DNA from: Montifringilla adamsi
Taxonomy: Eukaryota > Chordata > Aves > Passeriformes > Passeridae
NCBI GenBank assembly: GCA_017590115.1
Contig: JAGGNK010006593.1
Coordinates: 2,646 to 66,645, forward strand
Length of the DNA stretch: 64,000 nt
Reading direction: 5' to 3'
Under the pieces are notes generated by a model. The model was not told the DNA's origin and made no database searches. It was given only the letters and a program-made list of their open reading frames with translations. The translations under genes and the position numbers were made by a program. Numbering within the stretch: the stretch's first letter is position 1; each line of letters begins with the position of its first letter. Positions 1 to 8,708 of this stretch are shown here, piece by piece.

Positions 1-301
1 GGTGGGGGGGTTATGAGATTTAGCAATTCTGTATCTAGTGATTATTTACTAGGGATTTTTGCCTGTTTCAATTTTTCTTGTTAGTAAACTGCTATTTTTT
101 TACTTATATCCACTTGTATTTAGTTTCTCCTTATTGGTGGAAAGGGATTGGTTAAAACAAAGAGGGAGAACTCATTTTAGAGTGTTCCCCTTTAAACTGC
201 CTTAGGTGAGGCTGATTCCTGAAGATGCTGTGGAATTCAGTGGCCCCAGGTTTCATCACTTCATCTGAAGTGATGATGAGAGTCTCTGAGGGCTGCAGGG
301 C
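1..301. other. Flank downstream of the first RING gene
   Basis: AT-rich sequence past the stop codon of the minus-strand RING gene. It should contain that gene's 3' UTR, but I see no AATAAA (TTTATT on the + strand) here, so the polyadenylation site is unassigned and may lie outside the window. Confidence 0.4.
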
Positions 302-1387
302 TCAGGCAGGTCCCTGCCTTGGCCTCTCATTGGACTGAAGAGAATCCTGGGGACGCGTGACCTGTCTCTTTTGAGCACGCCAGGGCCTCTGGGGTGAGCA
401 GGCCCTGACCTGGCCGGGAGTGGAGGGGCTGTGGCTACAGCCCTGGGCAGATGGACCTGCCACCGCTGCCCTCCCTGGCTCTTCCTGGGGTTGGTCCCAA
501 TCTGTGGGGACAGGCACAAATGGTGGGGAGAAGCAACTTCCATGGACGGAAGCCTCTGATGTACCAGCTTCCTTGTCCATGTTGGAGCTTGTAGGGCTGC
601 TGGCAGAAATTCCCACATAGGAGCTGCTGGAGCTGGAGCTGTTGGAGCTGGAGCTGGCAGACCTGGTGCTGGCTAAAGGTCTGTGGGTTTCCTCCTCATC
701 AGTGTGGGAGTGCAGCAGCCTCTGAGCTTCTTTGCTGCACTGGCCCACAATGACATTAATGAAGTCATGAACCAGTTGCACTGTGTCTTCCCCGAGGCCA
801 TTCTGCAGTCTCAGGACCAAGGTTTCCACATCCAGACCATAGACACAGAGATCATTCAGGATGATGCTCTCCACAGCCTGTACCAGCCACCACTTGCCCC
901 GGAATTTTCTTTGCAGCCTTTGGCACAGCCAGGGCAGCACAGGGTCCAGGAGATGCTGTTGTCGTTGGAAAAGTTCTGCCCATATCTCAGGCAGGATGTC
1001 AGCCATGGGCTCTGGCCCTCCACTTGCCTGCTCAGGTAGGGATAGATTCTCCTGTAGAGAAGAAGGAGGGGATACCACAGGGTGATGGCAGTCATTTTCC
1101 CTCATCACTGGGGCCACTGTCAACTCTCCACGAGTTCCTCCTGCCTGGCTGCTGGCTTCTGGTGACTCACTGGAGGGAGTGATGACACACTGTATATAGT
1201 CCCATTCATTCTGCTCGGAGAACCTGATAGATCTTACCAGTGCTCTGCAGAGTGGGCACGATGGATTTCTCTGTGCCCATCGCAGGATGCAGCCCAGGCA
1301 GAACTGGTGGCGACAAGGCAGAGCAGAAGCCATATCATTCTGAGTGCCCTGGCAGATAGGGCAACTCCAGTTTGTTCCCGTGGCCAT
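302..1387 (-). CDS. TOPORS-like RING-finger E3 ubiquitin ligase, copy 1
   Basis: Single-exon 361-residue ORF. The start is the ATG at 1387-1385: it has a good Kozak context (purine at -3, G at +4), it is the first in-frame ATG, and an in-frame TGA lies upstream. Residues 9-47 form a complete C3HC4 RING (CPIC, CRH, CLGC, CPLC) with all eight zinc ligands. Residues 131-227 form a helical block (WAELFQR, HLLDPVLPWL, EAQRLLHS) resembling the PWI-like segment that follows the RING in TOPORS. A Ser-rich tract lies at about 241-257, then a Pro/Ser-rich and basic tail. TOPORS itself is a nuclear ubiquitin and SUMO E3; that role is inferred here by family only. The protein is far shorter than TOPORS (about 1000 residues) and lacks its long RS-rich region. 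It is divergently paired with the copy at 6496-7776; the two RINGs are 21/39 identical, so the duplication is not recent. The intact ligands argue against a pseudogene; expression is unknown. Confidence 0.78.
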   Translation of the reverse strand: MATGTNWSCPICQGTQNDMASALPCRHQFCLGCILRWAQRNPSCPLCRALVRSIRFSEQNEWDYIQCVITPSSESPEASSQAGGTRGELTVAPVMRENDCHHPVVSPPSSLQENLSLPEQASGGPEPMADILPEIWAELFQRQQHLLDPVLPWLCQRLQRKFRGKWWLVQAVESIILNDLCVYGLDVETLVLRLQNGLGEDTVQLVHDFINVIVGQCSKEAQRLLHSHTDEEETHRPLASTRSASSSSNSSSSSSSYVGISASSPTSSNMDKEAGTSEASVHGSCFSPPFVPVPTDWDQPQEEPGRAAVAGPSAQGCSHSPSTPGQVRACSPQRPWRAQKRQVTRPQDSLQSNERPRQGPA

Positions 1388-1870
1388 TTCTGTGCCCTGC
1401 AGCACGCCAGGCAGAGCTGCTCCCCCTTGTTGGTATCACACAGAGCAGTGTGTGACTACGTGAGAGTCCTCCTGATTGTCCCAGGGAGGGGAAGAAGAAA
1501 CGCCAAGCCCCATCAAGAAGAAAACCATCTTGGGTGCCTGAACCCACCCCAGTTTAGGGGGATGATTTCCTGCACAGCCAACCTTCACTGCTGCAAACAC
1601 CTGTGGTGCCCATGTGACTAAGCCAGGCAGGGCCAGAAAAACAGTACTGATGGCTCCAGGATGGGCACCAAGAGCTGCCAAAGACAGCCTCCAGTACACC
1701 ACCCAGCACTGCAAGAAACCTGACTACACCCTCCAGACCTTGCTCAGCAGGCAGGAGTCAAGCCTGGAGCCAGACAGGCACAGGTTCTGCCAGTGCACAA
1801 ATACAATCAGCAAGAGATGTGAAGTCACAATCCATCCCCTGATGATGTTATAATCTGACACTGGGGATGT
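1388..1870 (-). promoter_or_regulatory. 5' flank of RING copy 1, homologous to the flank of copy 2
   Basis: Read on the minus strand, this stretch aligns patchily with 6030-6495 upstream of the other RING gene, for example the block around 1640-1675 (CCATCCTGGAGCC) and the run ending near 1450. In copy 2 this region looks like a noncoding first exon plus a 115-base intron. Here the matching acceptor reads CCCTGG rather than CCCAG, so the same splice cannot be used unchanged. It probably holds the promoter and 5' UTR; no TATA box is evident. Confidence 0.45.
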
Positions 1871-1924
1871 CACCTTCTACCATTCAGTGAAGACATCATA
1901 GGATGCTCCCCCTCTGTAGATGCA

Positions 1925-2215
1925 CGGTGCCGGGAGAAAAGTAAAGGAGCAACTGTTGACCGAAGACCACCTTGTCAACTAGACCATAGCACCAAATGCC
2001 ACATCCAGCTGTTTCTTGAACACCTCCAGGGATGGTGACTCCACCATTTCCCTTCCAATGTTTAACAACCATTTCCATGAAGAAATTCTTCCTGATGTTC
2101 AACCTGAACTTACCCTGGAACAGCTTGATGCTATGTCCTCTTGTCCTGTCACTGGTAGCTTGGGAGAACTCAGCCCTACCTTGCTACAGTCTCCTTTCAG
2201 TTAGTTGTAAAGAGC
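1925..2215 (-). repeat. CR1 LINE, 3' end fragment
   Basis: Read on the minus strand it is the standard CR1 3' region: a 'fails to recover after heading' coding remnant, then the TGGAGTCACCATCCCTGGAG block, a GTGGCATTTGGTGC-type block and a CTAGTTGACAAGGTGG segment. The element is truncated at its 5' end and lacks a clear octamer tail. It abuts an oppositely oriented CR1 fragment. Confidence 0.85.
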
Positions 2216-2224
2216 GATGAGAGA

Positions 2225-2510
2225 GATCCTGACACCTTATCAAGTCTGGCTAACCCAGTGGCCTTCTACAATGCAATGATTGCATCAGTGGAGAAGGGAA
2301 AAGTCACAGAAGTCATCTACCTAGACTTTTGTTAGGCTTCTGACAAAGTCTTCTGCAGTATTCTTGCAGCTGAAATGGAGACAGATAAGATTAATGAATA
2401 AAGTAGTCAATGGATAAGTAATTTGCTGGATGGCCTCATTGAAATAGTTACAGTCAATGTCTCAATGTTCAAGTGGAAATCAGTAGCATGATCTGTATTC
2501 CTGTGAACAA
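2225..2510 (+). repeat. CR1 LINE, reverse-transcriptase fragment
   Basis: In the + frame it reads NPVAFYNAMIASVEKGKV then EVIYLDF, the conserved RT block of CR1 ORF2, interrupted by a TAG at 2333-2335 where the family has Lys. It is a dead internal fragment without a 3' end. Confidence 0.75.
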
Positions 2511-3574
2511 GAAATAGGAAAATAAGGAGCATCCAGGACTCACTTGAAGATGTTAGAAAGAACAACTCTCTTAAACCATAAAGTATTGATTTAGAATTTG
2601 ATCTTGTCCTCTGCTTTCCAAATCACAAAATTTCTTGAGATTTAGGATTTGCACTCTACTAGTGTAAATAGAGTTGCAACTTGGAAAATGTAAAATCCAG
2701 TCCCTCATAATTTCTGCGGAGGTAACTGCCCTGACCTAGTAAAGGGCCTCCTCTTACCACATCTAAACTTTAACAGCTGAAGGCTGAAAATTTGTTTTCC
2801 ATAAGCTCCTAAATTACTGCTAATCTCTCTAATTACTCTCTAGTTGCTAACGTCAGTTGCTTCTTACCTGCCTATTAGAGAAAAATTAAACCACAAAAAA
2901 CCCCATAATTCATTGTTCTGCTGTTACACAGCTCCCAACAGAAGGGCATAAACTACAGTTTACCTAGCCTGGAACTAAAAGCTCTACCACTGGCATAAAC
3001 AGGCAGATGGATTTTTATACACAAAATTGTTCTACAAAACAAATTTTAACAAACTACATCAAAATCAAAAAAGCAAAAGTTAATATTTACAGATCATAGA
3101 TATTGAAAAATTGTGTTAAATGAAAAATATTTTTTTGGTTGGATTTAGGGTTTTTTAAAAAATGTTTCTGAGAGAAAGTAAAGCTACTTTACATCACTGA
3201 ACAACTGGGCCTGAGGTTAAAAACAAATGTGAAAAAGCTAGATTATACTGAAATTTCATTCTGATCAGCAGGAATTTAGAATAGTTTATACAGCAATTAA
3301 GTAGGATTTCAATATCTGATTAGCATCAAGACTGCATGTTCATCTCAAAAGGAAAATTTCTAATTGAATTTGTTTGAAAAGTACTGAAATACATGACTTT
3401 GGAATGCTATGAGTGACTACATCTGTCATACCCATTAGGAAGTGGGATCTCCCCCTCATGAACACCCCATAACATGGAATACCTTGGGAGGCCAAGATTA
3501 AGTTTTTTTTCTATCCAAAATTAAACATTTATTTGGATTGTCCCAAATATTTCAATGTTGAAACAAAATTCCTT
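2511..3574. other. Intergenic, no recognised feature
   Basis: AT-rich DNA with short A and T runs. I see no coding potential, repeat family or RNA gene here. Confidence 0.5.
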
Positions 3575-4590
3575 TTTCCTCCAGAGGAAGTGCAAAACAA
3601 ATTGTTGTAGGTGACTCCCTTCTGAGGGAAAAGAAGGGCCCAATATGCCAACTGGACCCATCCCACAGGGAAATCTGCTGCCTCCCTGGTGCTCTGGGAA
3701 GGCACAGGAGTAATCCCTGAGAAAATCCCTGACCTAAGAAAATCCCTGATCTGGTACAACCCTCAGACTAATAGCCTCCATTATTTGTCCAAGTGAAGAG
3801 ATTAAAGGACAATCAAAATGACTTCGGGGCATTGGGGGTTTTGGTCAAAAGAGTAGGTTTTATTCTCCTGCATTCCTTCAGTACCAGCACCAAATACCAA
3901 AAGGAGCAGGAAAAGCAGCCTGATTAATACGTGGCTTAAAGGCTGCTGCCAAAGGTGGGATTTTGGGTTTTATTACAATGGGGTGGATAACACAGCACCA
4001 GGCCTTGCTGGTGACAGGCAGCATTCATCTGTCTTGGAGAGGGAAAAGGATTATGGCCCATGAGTTGCCACAGCTAATTGAGAGGGCTTTAAACTACATT
4101 TGATAGGGAAAGGGGATACGGCACAGAACAGCAGTCTTAGGAAAGTGACTGTTCCACTGTACTAAGCACTGATGAGGCCACACCTTGAGTATTGTGTTCA
4201 GTTTTGGACTCCTCACTTCCAAAAAGCAAAGTGTTTCCAAAGAAGGCCAACAGAGCTGATGAAGTCATGTCACATGAGAAGGCTGTAGTGAGGTTTGGAT
4301 TGTCCTCTTCTGTCATGTCTCAAGTGAAAGAACTAGAGGAAATGACCTTAAGTTGCACCAGGGGAGGATGAACTTAGAAAATTTCTTTTTACTGAAAGAG
4401 GGCTCAAATATTGGAATAAGTTGCCCAGCAAGGTGCTGTAGTCACCTCTGGAAGCATTCAAGAGGCATCTGGATATGGCACTTAGGGATATGGTGTAAGA
4501 GTGGTTATAGTGGCACTCTGTTGATGATTAGACTAGATGATCTTGAAAGTTTCTTCCACCCTGAATGATTCTGGATGATTCTGTGTAATT
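3575..4590 (+). repeat. CR1 LINE with ORF1 esterase remnant joined to 3' UTR
   Basis: Bases 3598-3710 read QIVVGDSLLR, GPIC, then REICCLPGA, the SGNH-esterase start of CR1 ORF1 with its GDS nucleophile block. About 3930-4100 gives the C-terminal part (NTWLK, then a degenerate IHLS.RGKR, where the family has DGxHLS) and the ERALN end. From about 4140 it is CR1 3' sequence ('gaggccacaccttgagtat'), ending in a GATTCTGGATGATTCTGT tail. ORF2 is missing, so the copy is internally deleted. Confidence 0.8.
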
Positions 4591-6029
4591 TATCAGAAAA
4601 CTACATTTTTAATCAGAAAAAACACTACTGAGAAATACTTCATCTGTTCCAGCAAGACTTTAAGCTTCTCAAGTGGAGCACTGGTATGGAGTTCAGGCTA
4701 AGCATGAGAGCCTTTGCACTCAAAGATGCCGTTTCTGGCTAGGGCCAGGAGAGAGCACAAGGTCAGTTGGTATCACTGTGGAGCTGGGTTTTGGAGTGGG
4801 TCACTCTGTCCTCTAGTTTCTGGCACTTTGCTTTTTGCTGGGGTGACAGTGACAGCTACCCTCTGGGCCGTGCATTTGCTCTCATTCTTGCCTGTGTGAG
4901 GCTATTGGCCAGGTGAGCTCACCTCCTCTGGGAATGCATTCTTGCCATCCAGGGCCTATGGGCGGAGTCACATCTACAGATGGCTTGGGTGTCTCTACCA
5001 GAGTGACCCCGGGGGCTTACAGCAGCCCACTTGATCAGTAAAGCCAACAAGGGTCAATGGCCATGAGGATGCAGCACGGCAGTCACACCTATTTCTTTAT
5101 GGTATTTGCTGCTTGTTAAAAACCAGGTCACAAAGCTACAACTTTTCCAGTGCATCCCATACACTAGCATTCTCTGTGTTCAGAGAATACCTACCTGTGG
5201 TAGGTATTTTGAAGAAATATCAGAAAAACCATGACATGCCTTAATGTGGCTTTTCCTTTCCTTCATCAACTGCCTTTAATATTTTTCCGGCTCTCTAAAT
5301 AGTATCAACCACTATATAAACTGAATGCATATGGAAACAAAGTTTCCAAAGTTTCAAAGAATATTGCATATAAACATTCTTTCTATGTTCTGGGGGTTTT
5401 TTTATTTTTTTCATTTTGGTTAGTTTTGGGTTTGGTTTTGCTTTGGTTTTATTTTGGGGGGTTTTTTCATTTATTTGAAATATACCTGTAGTGTTCATAT
5501 GAACAGTTCTTTTGGTATTACCTACTTTTCCTGTCCATAATCTGCTGAATCATTCCCTTTTTTCCTCCTTTCCTCTTAAAATCCTAATTTTTATATTAAT
5601 GGATAGGGGTTTCTTTTTTCCTCTTCTTAAACTGAACACTAACTGCATTAAGCAAACTTTACTGTCTGAGCTTTCAGGAGCCACTCTTGGCAGTCACACT
5701 CCCACCACCAGGGACTTTCAGTTCTGAGATCAAAACCCCTTTGCTGGTAAGCAGATATAGTACTAGGCATTATTGGAGTTTTTCTCATCTTGCATGAGGA
5801 ATGCCTAGCCAATCTTTCACTCATGATTCCTCTATAAGCATGACTCTGGTGTTTTTTCAGAACTTCTTCCATTGTCCTGTCTGCATGAGAAAGCACTACT
5901 ATACTCTGATGGGACTTGCAGGGCTGGGGGAGTCCAGGGCCTGGGGGCCTGCTCTCTAGGGGATTACTGTCACACCCATGGAGACCAACTACTGACACGC
6001 TGTGTTGGTCTGAATACCATGGAGGTGGA
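4591..6029. other. Intergenic, no recognised gene
   Basis: Contains a T/G-rich low-complexity stretch at about 5393-5470. Several short ORFs are present, but none has a recognisable motif. Confidence 0.5.
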
Positions 6030-6427
6030 CATTGTGATGTTATAGGGTAGTGGAAGTGGATCACTGGCAGTGGACTGTGACATGTTGGTTGTCTCCTTGT
6101 GTCCCTTACTGTGTATATTTGGATGCTACTAGAGCCTGGCCTAGTCTGGATTATGCCTGGACTCCTGTTGAACATGTCCACGAGGTCTGGAGGGTTAAGC
6201 CAGGTTTTTTCCAGTGCCGCATGCTGCCACTGACAGCTCTCAGTACCCATCCAGGAGCCCTCAATAGTGTTTCCCCAGCCCTGTCGGGCTCAGGCAGCTG
6301 GGCACTGCAGAGGTGAGTTGTACAGGGAAATGTCCCCCTGGGGTGGCCACAGAATGAGTGCTCAGGCTTGGGGAACTGGGAGGGTCCTTCTTCAGGGGTC
6401 TGAGCATTTCATCCTCGCCCTTCCCAG
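6030..6427 (+). promoter_or_regulatory. Probable promoter, noncoding exon 1 and intron of RING copy 2
   Basis: This flank matches the reversed flank of RING copy 1. A consensus donor AG|GTGAGT lies at 6311-6318 and a pyrimidine-rich acceptor CCCTTCCCAG ends at 6427, giving a 115-base intron (6313-6427). A leader exon would then end at 6312 and the coding exon begin at 6428. An 8-codon uORF follows at 6436-6459. The transcription start is not identifiable by eye. Confidence 0.4.
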
Positions 6428-6495
6428 GACAACTCATGACAACAGCATCCCCATTTTGAAGAGTGTGACACCTGTTGGGAGCGCCAGTGACAGTG

Positions 6496-7776
6496 ATGGG
6501 GAGCATCTTCTCATTTTTAATTCAATCCAGACTGCCAAACGTCATAGACAAGGCCACAGAAACAGAGTGGAACTGTCCCATCTGCCATGATGTTCGAGAT
6601 GACCTCACTTATGTGATGCCCTGTCTCCATCAGTTCTGCCTGGCTTGCATTATGCGTTGGGCAGAGATGCAAAGAGTGTGCCCACTCTGCAGAGAACTGA
6701 TAGAGGCTGTCAGGTTTTCTGTGCAGACAGACAGCTATATAGACTGTGTCTTCACAAGTTCTGAAGAGTCAGTAAATGCCAGCAGCTGGACAGGAATAAC
6801 TCTAGGACAGCTGGTTAAAAACAGCCCCTTTGTGGAGTTCCCTTCTCGTGCTCGACGGGAGATACTACGCACAGCAGGGCATGGGGGCGCACGAACAGAG
6901 CCCGTGGGTGGCCTCCTGCCTAGAGTGTGGGCAGAACTTTTCCAAAGAGAAGAACATCTCCTGGACCCTGTGGTGCCCTGGCTGCGCCAAGAACTGGAAG
7001 CAAAGTATGGGGTTAGGTGGTGGATGGCAAGGATTGCAGAGAGCATTGTTCTGCATGCCGTGTCCCTCTGTGGTCCAGCTAGGAATGTCTTGGTCCACGT
7101 GCTGCAGGACTTCCTTGAGGAAGATACGGAACCTCTGATCCATGGCCTCATCAGCATTATTGTGAATGAGTGCACACAAGAGGCCCAAAGGCTGCTACAC
7201 TCCCGTGGTGTCTCACAGAACAATCCTGTGTCCATCTCCAGCAGATTTCAGATAGATACTACCGCTTTCTACCCAACCCCTGCCAGCAGCTCTGTAGACT
7301 CCAGTGAGGAGCACCAATCCGGCACATTGGAAGCTATCCTCCACACCCTCCACCCATCTGCTCCCATCCCTGCAGAGCAGGAGGAGTTGGGGGAGGAGGC
7401 AGTGGCAGAGGAACCTGCCAGGGAGGAGGCCAACAGCACTGTGGCCATCTCCTCCAGCCCTCAGGAGGAAAATCTTGCCCCACAGGCAGCCCCTGCCAGC
7501 AGTCCTGCAGGGTCCAGCATGGAGGACCAACCCAGCATATTAGAAGTTGTCCTCCACACCCTCCACCCATCTGCTCCCGTCCCTGCAGAGCAGGAGGAGC
7601 TGGAGCTCGCAGCAGTGTCAGGTCCCTCTGCCCAAGGCGAAAGCCACAGCTCCTTCTCTCCCAGCCAGGGTAGGGACCCCTTGCCCAGGCAGCCTCGGCA
7701 TTCTAGAAGGAGGAGGGCTGCCAGCCGTCTGGACTATCCCCAGCCCTGCAAGAGGCCACCTGATCAGCAGCAGTAG
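6496..7776 (+). CDS. TOPORS-like RING-finger E3 ubiquitin ligase, copy 2
   Basis: Intact 426-residue ORF. The start is ATG 6496 (G at -3 and +4); an in-frame stop lies at 6466-6468 and the next Met is inside the RING. Residues 27-65 form a complete C3HC4 RING (CPIC, CLH, CLAC, CPLC). Residues 140-236 form the helical PWI-like block shared with copy 1 (WAELFQR, HLLDPVVPWL, EAQRLLHS). Residues 262-303 and 333-374 are an internal duplication containing LHTLHPSAP.PAEQEEL. The tail is basic (RHSRRRRAAS, CKRPP) and looks like a nuclear localisation signal. At the position of copy 1's start codon (ATG-GCC-ACN) this gene has AAG-GCC-ACA, so about 19 extra N-terminal residues are added from former leader sequence. 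The activity, a RING-type E3 acting in the nucleus, is inferred from TOPORS homology. An AATAAA follows at 7812. Confidence 0.8.
   Translation: MGSIFSFLIQSRLPNVIDKATETEWNCPICHDVRDDLTYVMPCLHQFCLACIMRWAEMQRVCPLCRELIEAVRFSVQTDSYIDCVFTSSEESVNASSWTGITLGQLVKNSPFVEFPSRARREILRTAGHGGARTEPVGGLLPRVWAELFQREEHLLDPVVPWLRQELEAKYGVRWWMARIAESIVLHAVSLCGPARNVLVHVLQDFLEEDTEPLIHGLISIIVNECTQEAQRLLHSRGVSQNNPVSISSRFQIDTTAFYPTPASSSVDSSEEHQSGTLEAILHTLHPSAPIPAEQEELGEEAVAEEPAREEANSTVAISSSPQEENLAPQAAPASSPAGSSMEDQPSILEVVLHTLHPSAPVPAEQEELELAAVSGPSAQGESHSSFSPSQGRDPLPRQPRHSRRRRAASRLDYPQPCKRPPDQQQ
7279..7617 (+). repeat. Internal 213-base tandem-type duplication in RING copy 2
   Basis: Two 126-base units (7279-7404 and 7492-7617) lie 213 bases (71 codons) apart. 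Each encodes PASS, then a Ser/acidic stretch, then LHTLHPSAP and PAEQEEL. The nucleotide match is very close from 7338 and 7551 onward, so the duplication is younger than the split from copy 1, whose protein has no second unit. Confidence 0.85.
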
Positions 7777-7811
7777 CAGCGCTGCAGTAAGTCTTTATTA
7801 AAGAAAAAACA

Positions 7812-7817
7812 AATAAA
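7812..7817 (+). terminator. Polyadenylation signal of RING copy 2
   Basis: AATAAA 36 bases past the stop codon, followed by T-rich sequence. The implied 3' UTR is very short. Confidence 0.6.
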
Positions 7818-8502
7818 TTGCTATATCCCTGATAAAGTCTCTGAGTGCTTTCACTCCCTTCTCTTACTATGTTTCCCTGACCCTGTGCACCCTCATCAGC
7901 CAAGGGCCTTAGAGATCCAGGATGATATTGGGAGTGCCTCCTCCCACAGGAATTCCTACTACAGCCACAGCAACAGAACTGTTTCCAAAAAAGCCTGGTA
8001 AAGGCGTGTTTCATTTGCAAAGAAGAATGTGCAAAATCAAGTCCGCTTGTGCCTGTGCCCAGATGGCATGACCACGTTGCTCCCTGCATTGCATTTCATC
8101 TGCAGTTGAGGGGACAGAAGGGGCCCTGCAGCTACCTGGTCAGAAAGGTTTCTGGGACAATAGGCCAGGGAACTTCAGAGTGTAACTTCTCTGCATCCAA
8201 ACACCACCTTACAGGGATAACCAGAGCTCTGTAACTGGTCATAGAACACTCTCAGAAATTATTTACTCTGGCAAAAGAGAATGGTAGTTTTGAGGCTCCT
8301 TGAAGAGCTGCACTTTTCATGAAGGAATGTTCCCCATTGAAGACTCCCTTAAGCTGAGCCCCTGACTGATCCCCAGAAACAGTCCAATGACCTTCTTGGT
8401 AGAAAGCTTTTTTGTGTCAGAGAGAGAAACTTTTAAAAGAGAAAAAGAGAAAAAGGAATTTTTTGCTAGGTAAATTACAGCCTCAGAAGAAGAAAGCCAT
8501 GA
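7818..8502. other. Intergenic, no recognised feature
   Basis: No coding or repeat signature recognised downstream of the RING gene. Confidence 0.45.
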
Positions 8503-8708
8503 TCAGAATCACAGAATCACTAGGTTGGAAGAGGCCTTTAAGATCATCAAGTCCAACCCATGCCCTAACACCTCAATTAAACTGTGACACTGCGAGCCAC
8601 ATCCAATCTTTTTTTAAACACATCCAGGAATGGTGACTCCGCCACTTCCCTGGGCAGACAATTCTAGTACTTTATCACCCCTTCTGTAAAAAACTGTTTC
8701 AGGAAGGG
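8503..8708 (-). repeat. CR1 LINE, 3' end fragment
   Basis: Begins with the reversed tail CAGAATCACAGAATCAC, then TAGGTTGGAAGAGGCCTTTA and the ATGGTGACTCCGCCACTTCC block. It is about 200 bases of minus-oriented CR1 3' end. Confidence 0.92.

Noticed and set aside
420..1039. Plus-strand ORFs opposite RING copy 1
   Set aside because: Shadows of the minus-strand coding exon.
4714..4899. Small ORF with a hydrophobic end
   Set aside because: Only 61 codons, no homology recognised, no splice or promoter context.
5648..6250. 200-codon ORF on the minus strand, divergent from RING copy 2
   Set aside because: It starts at a real ATG, but the homologous flank of RING copy 1 keeps the start (MGTKSCQ) and then hits a stop after 20 codons. 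It has no motif and overlaps the leader region.
6735..7235. 166-codon antisense ORF within RING copy 2
   Set aside because: Shadow of the intact RING frame; no independent motif.
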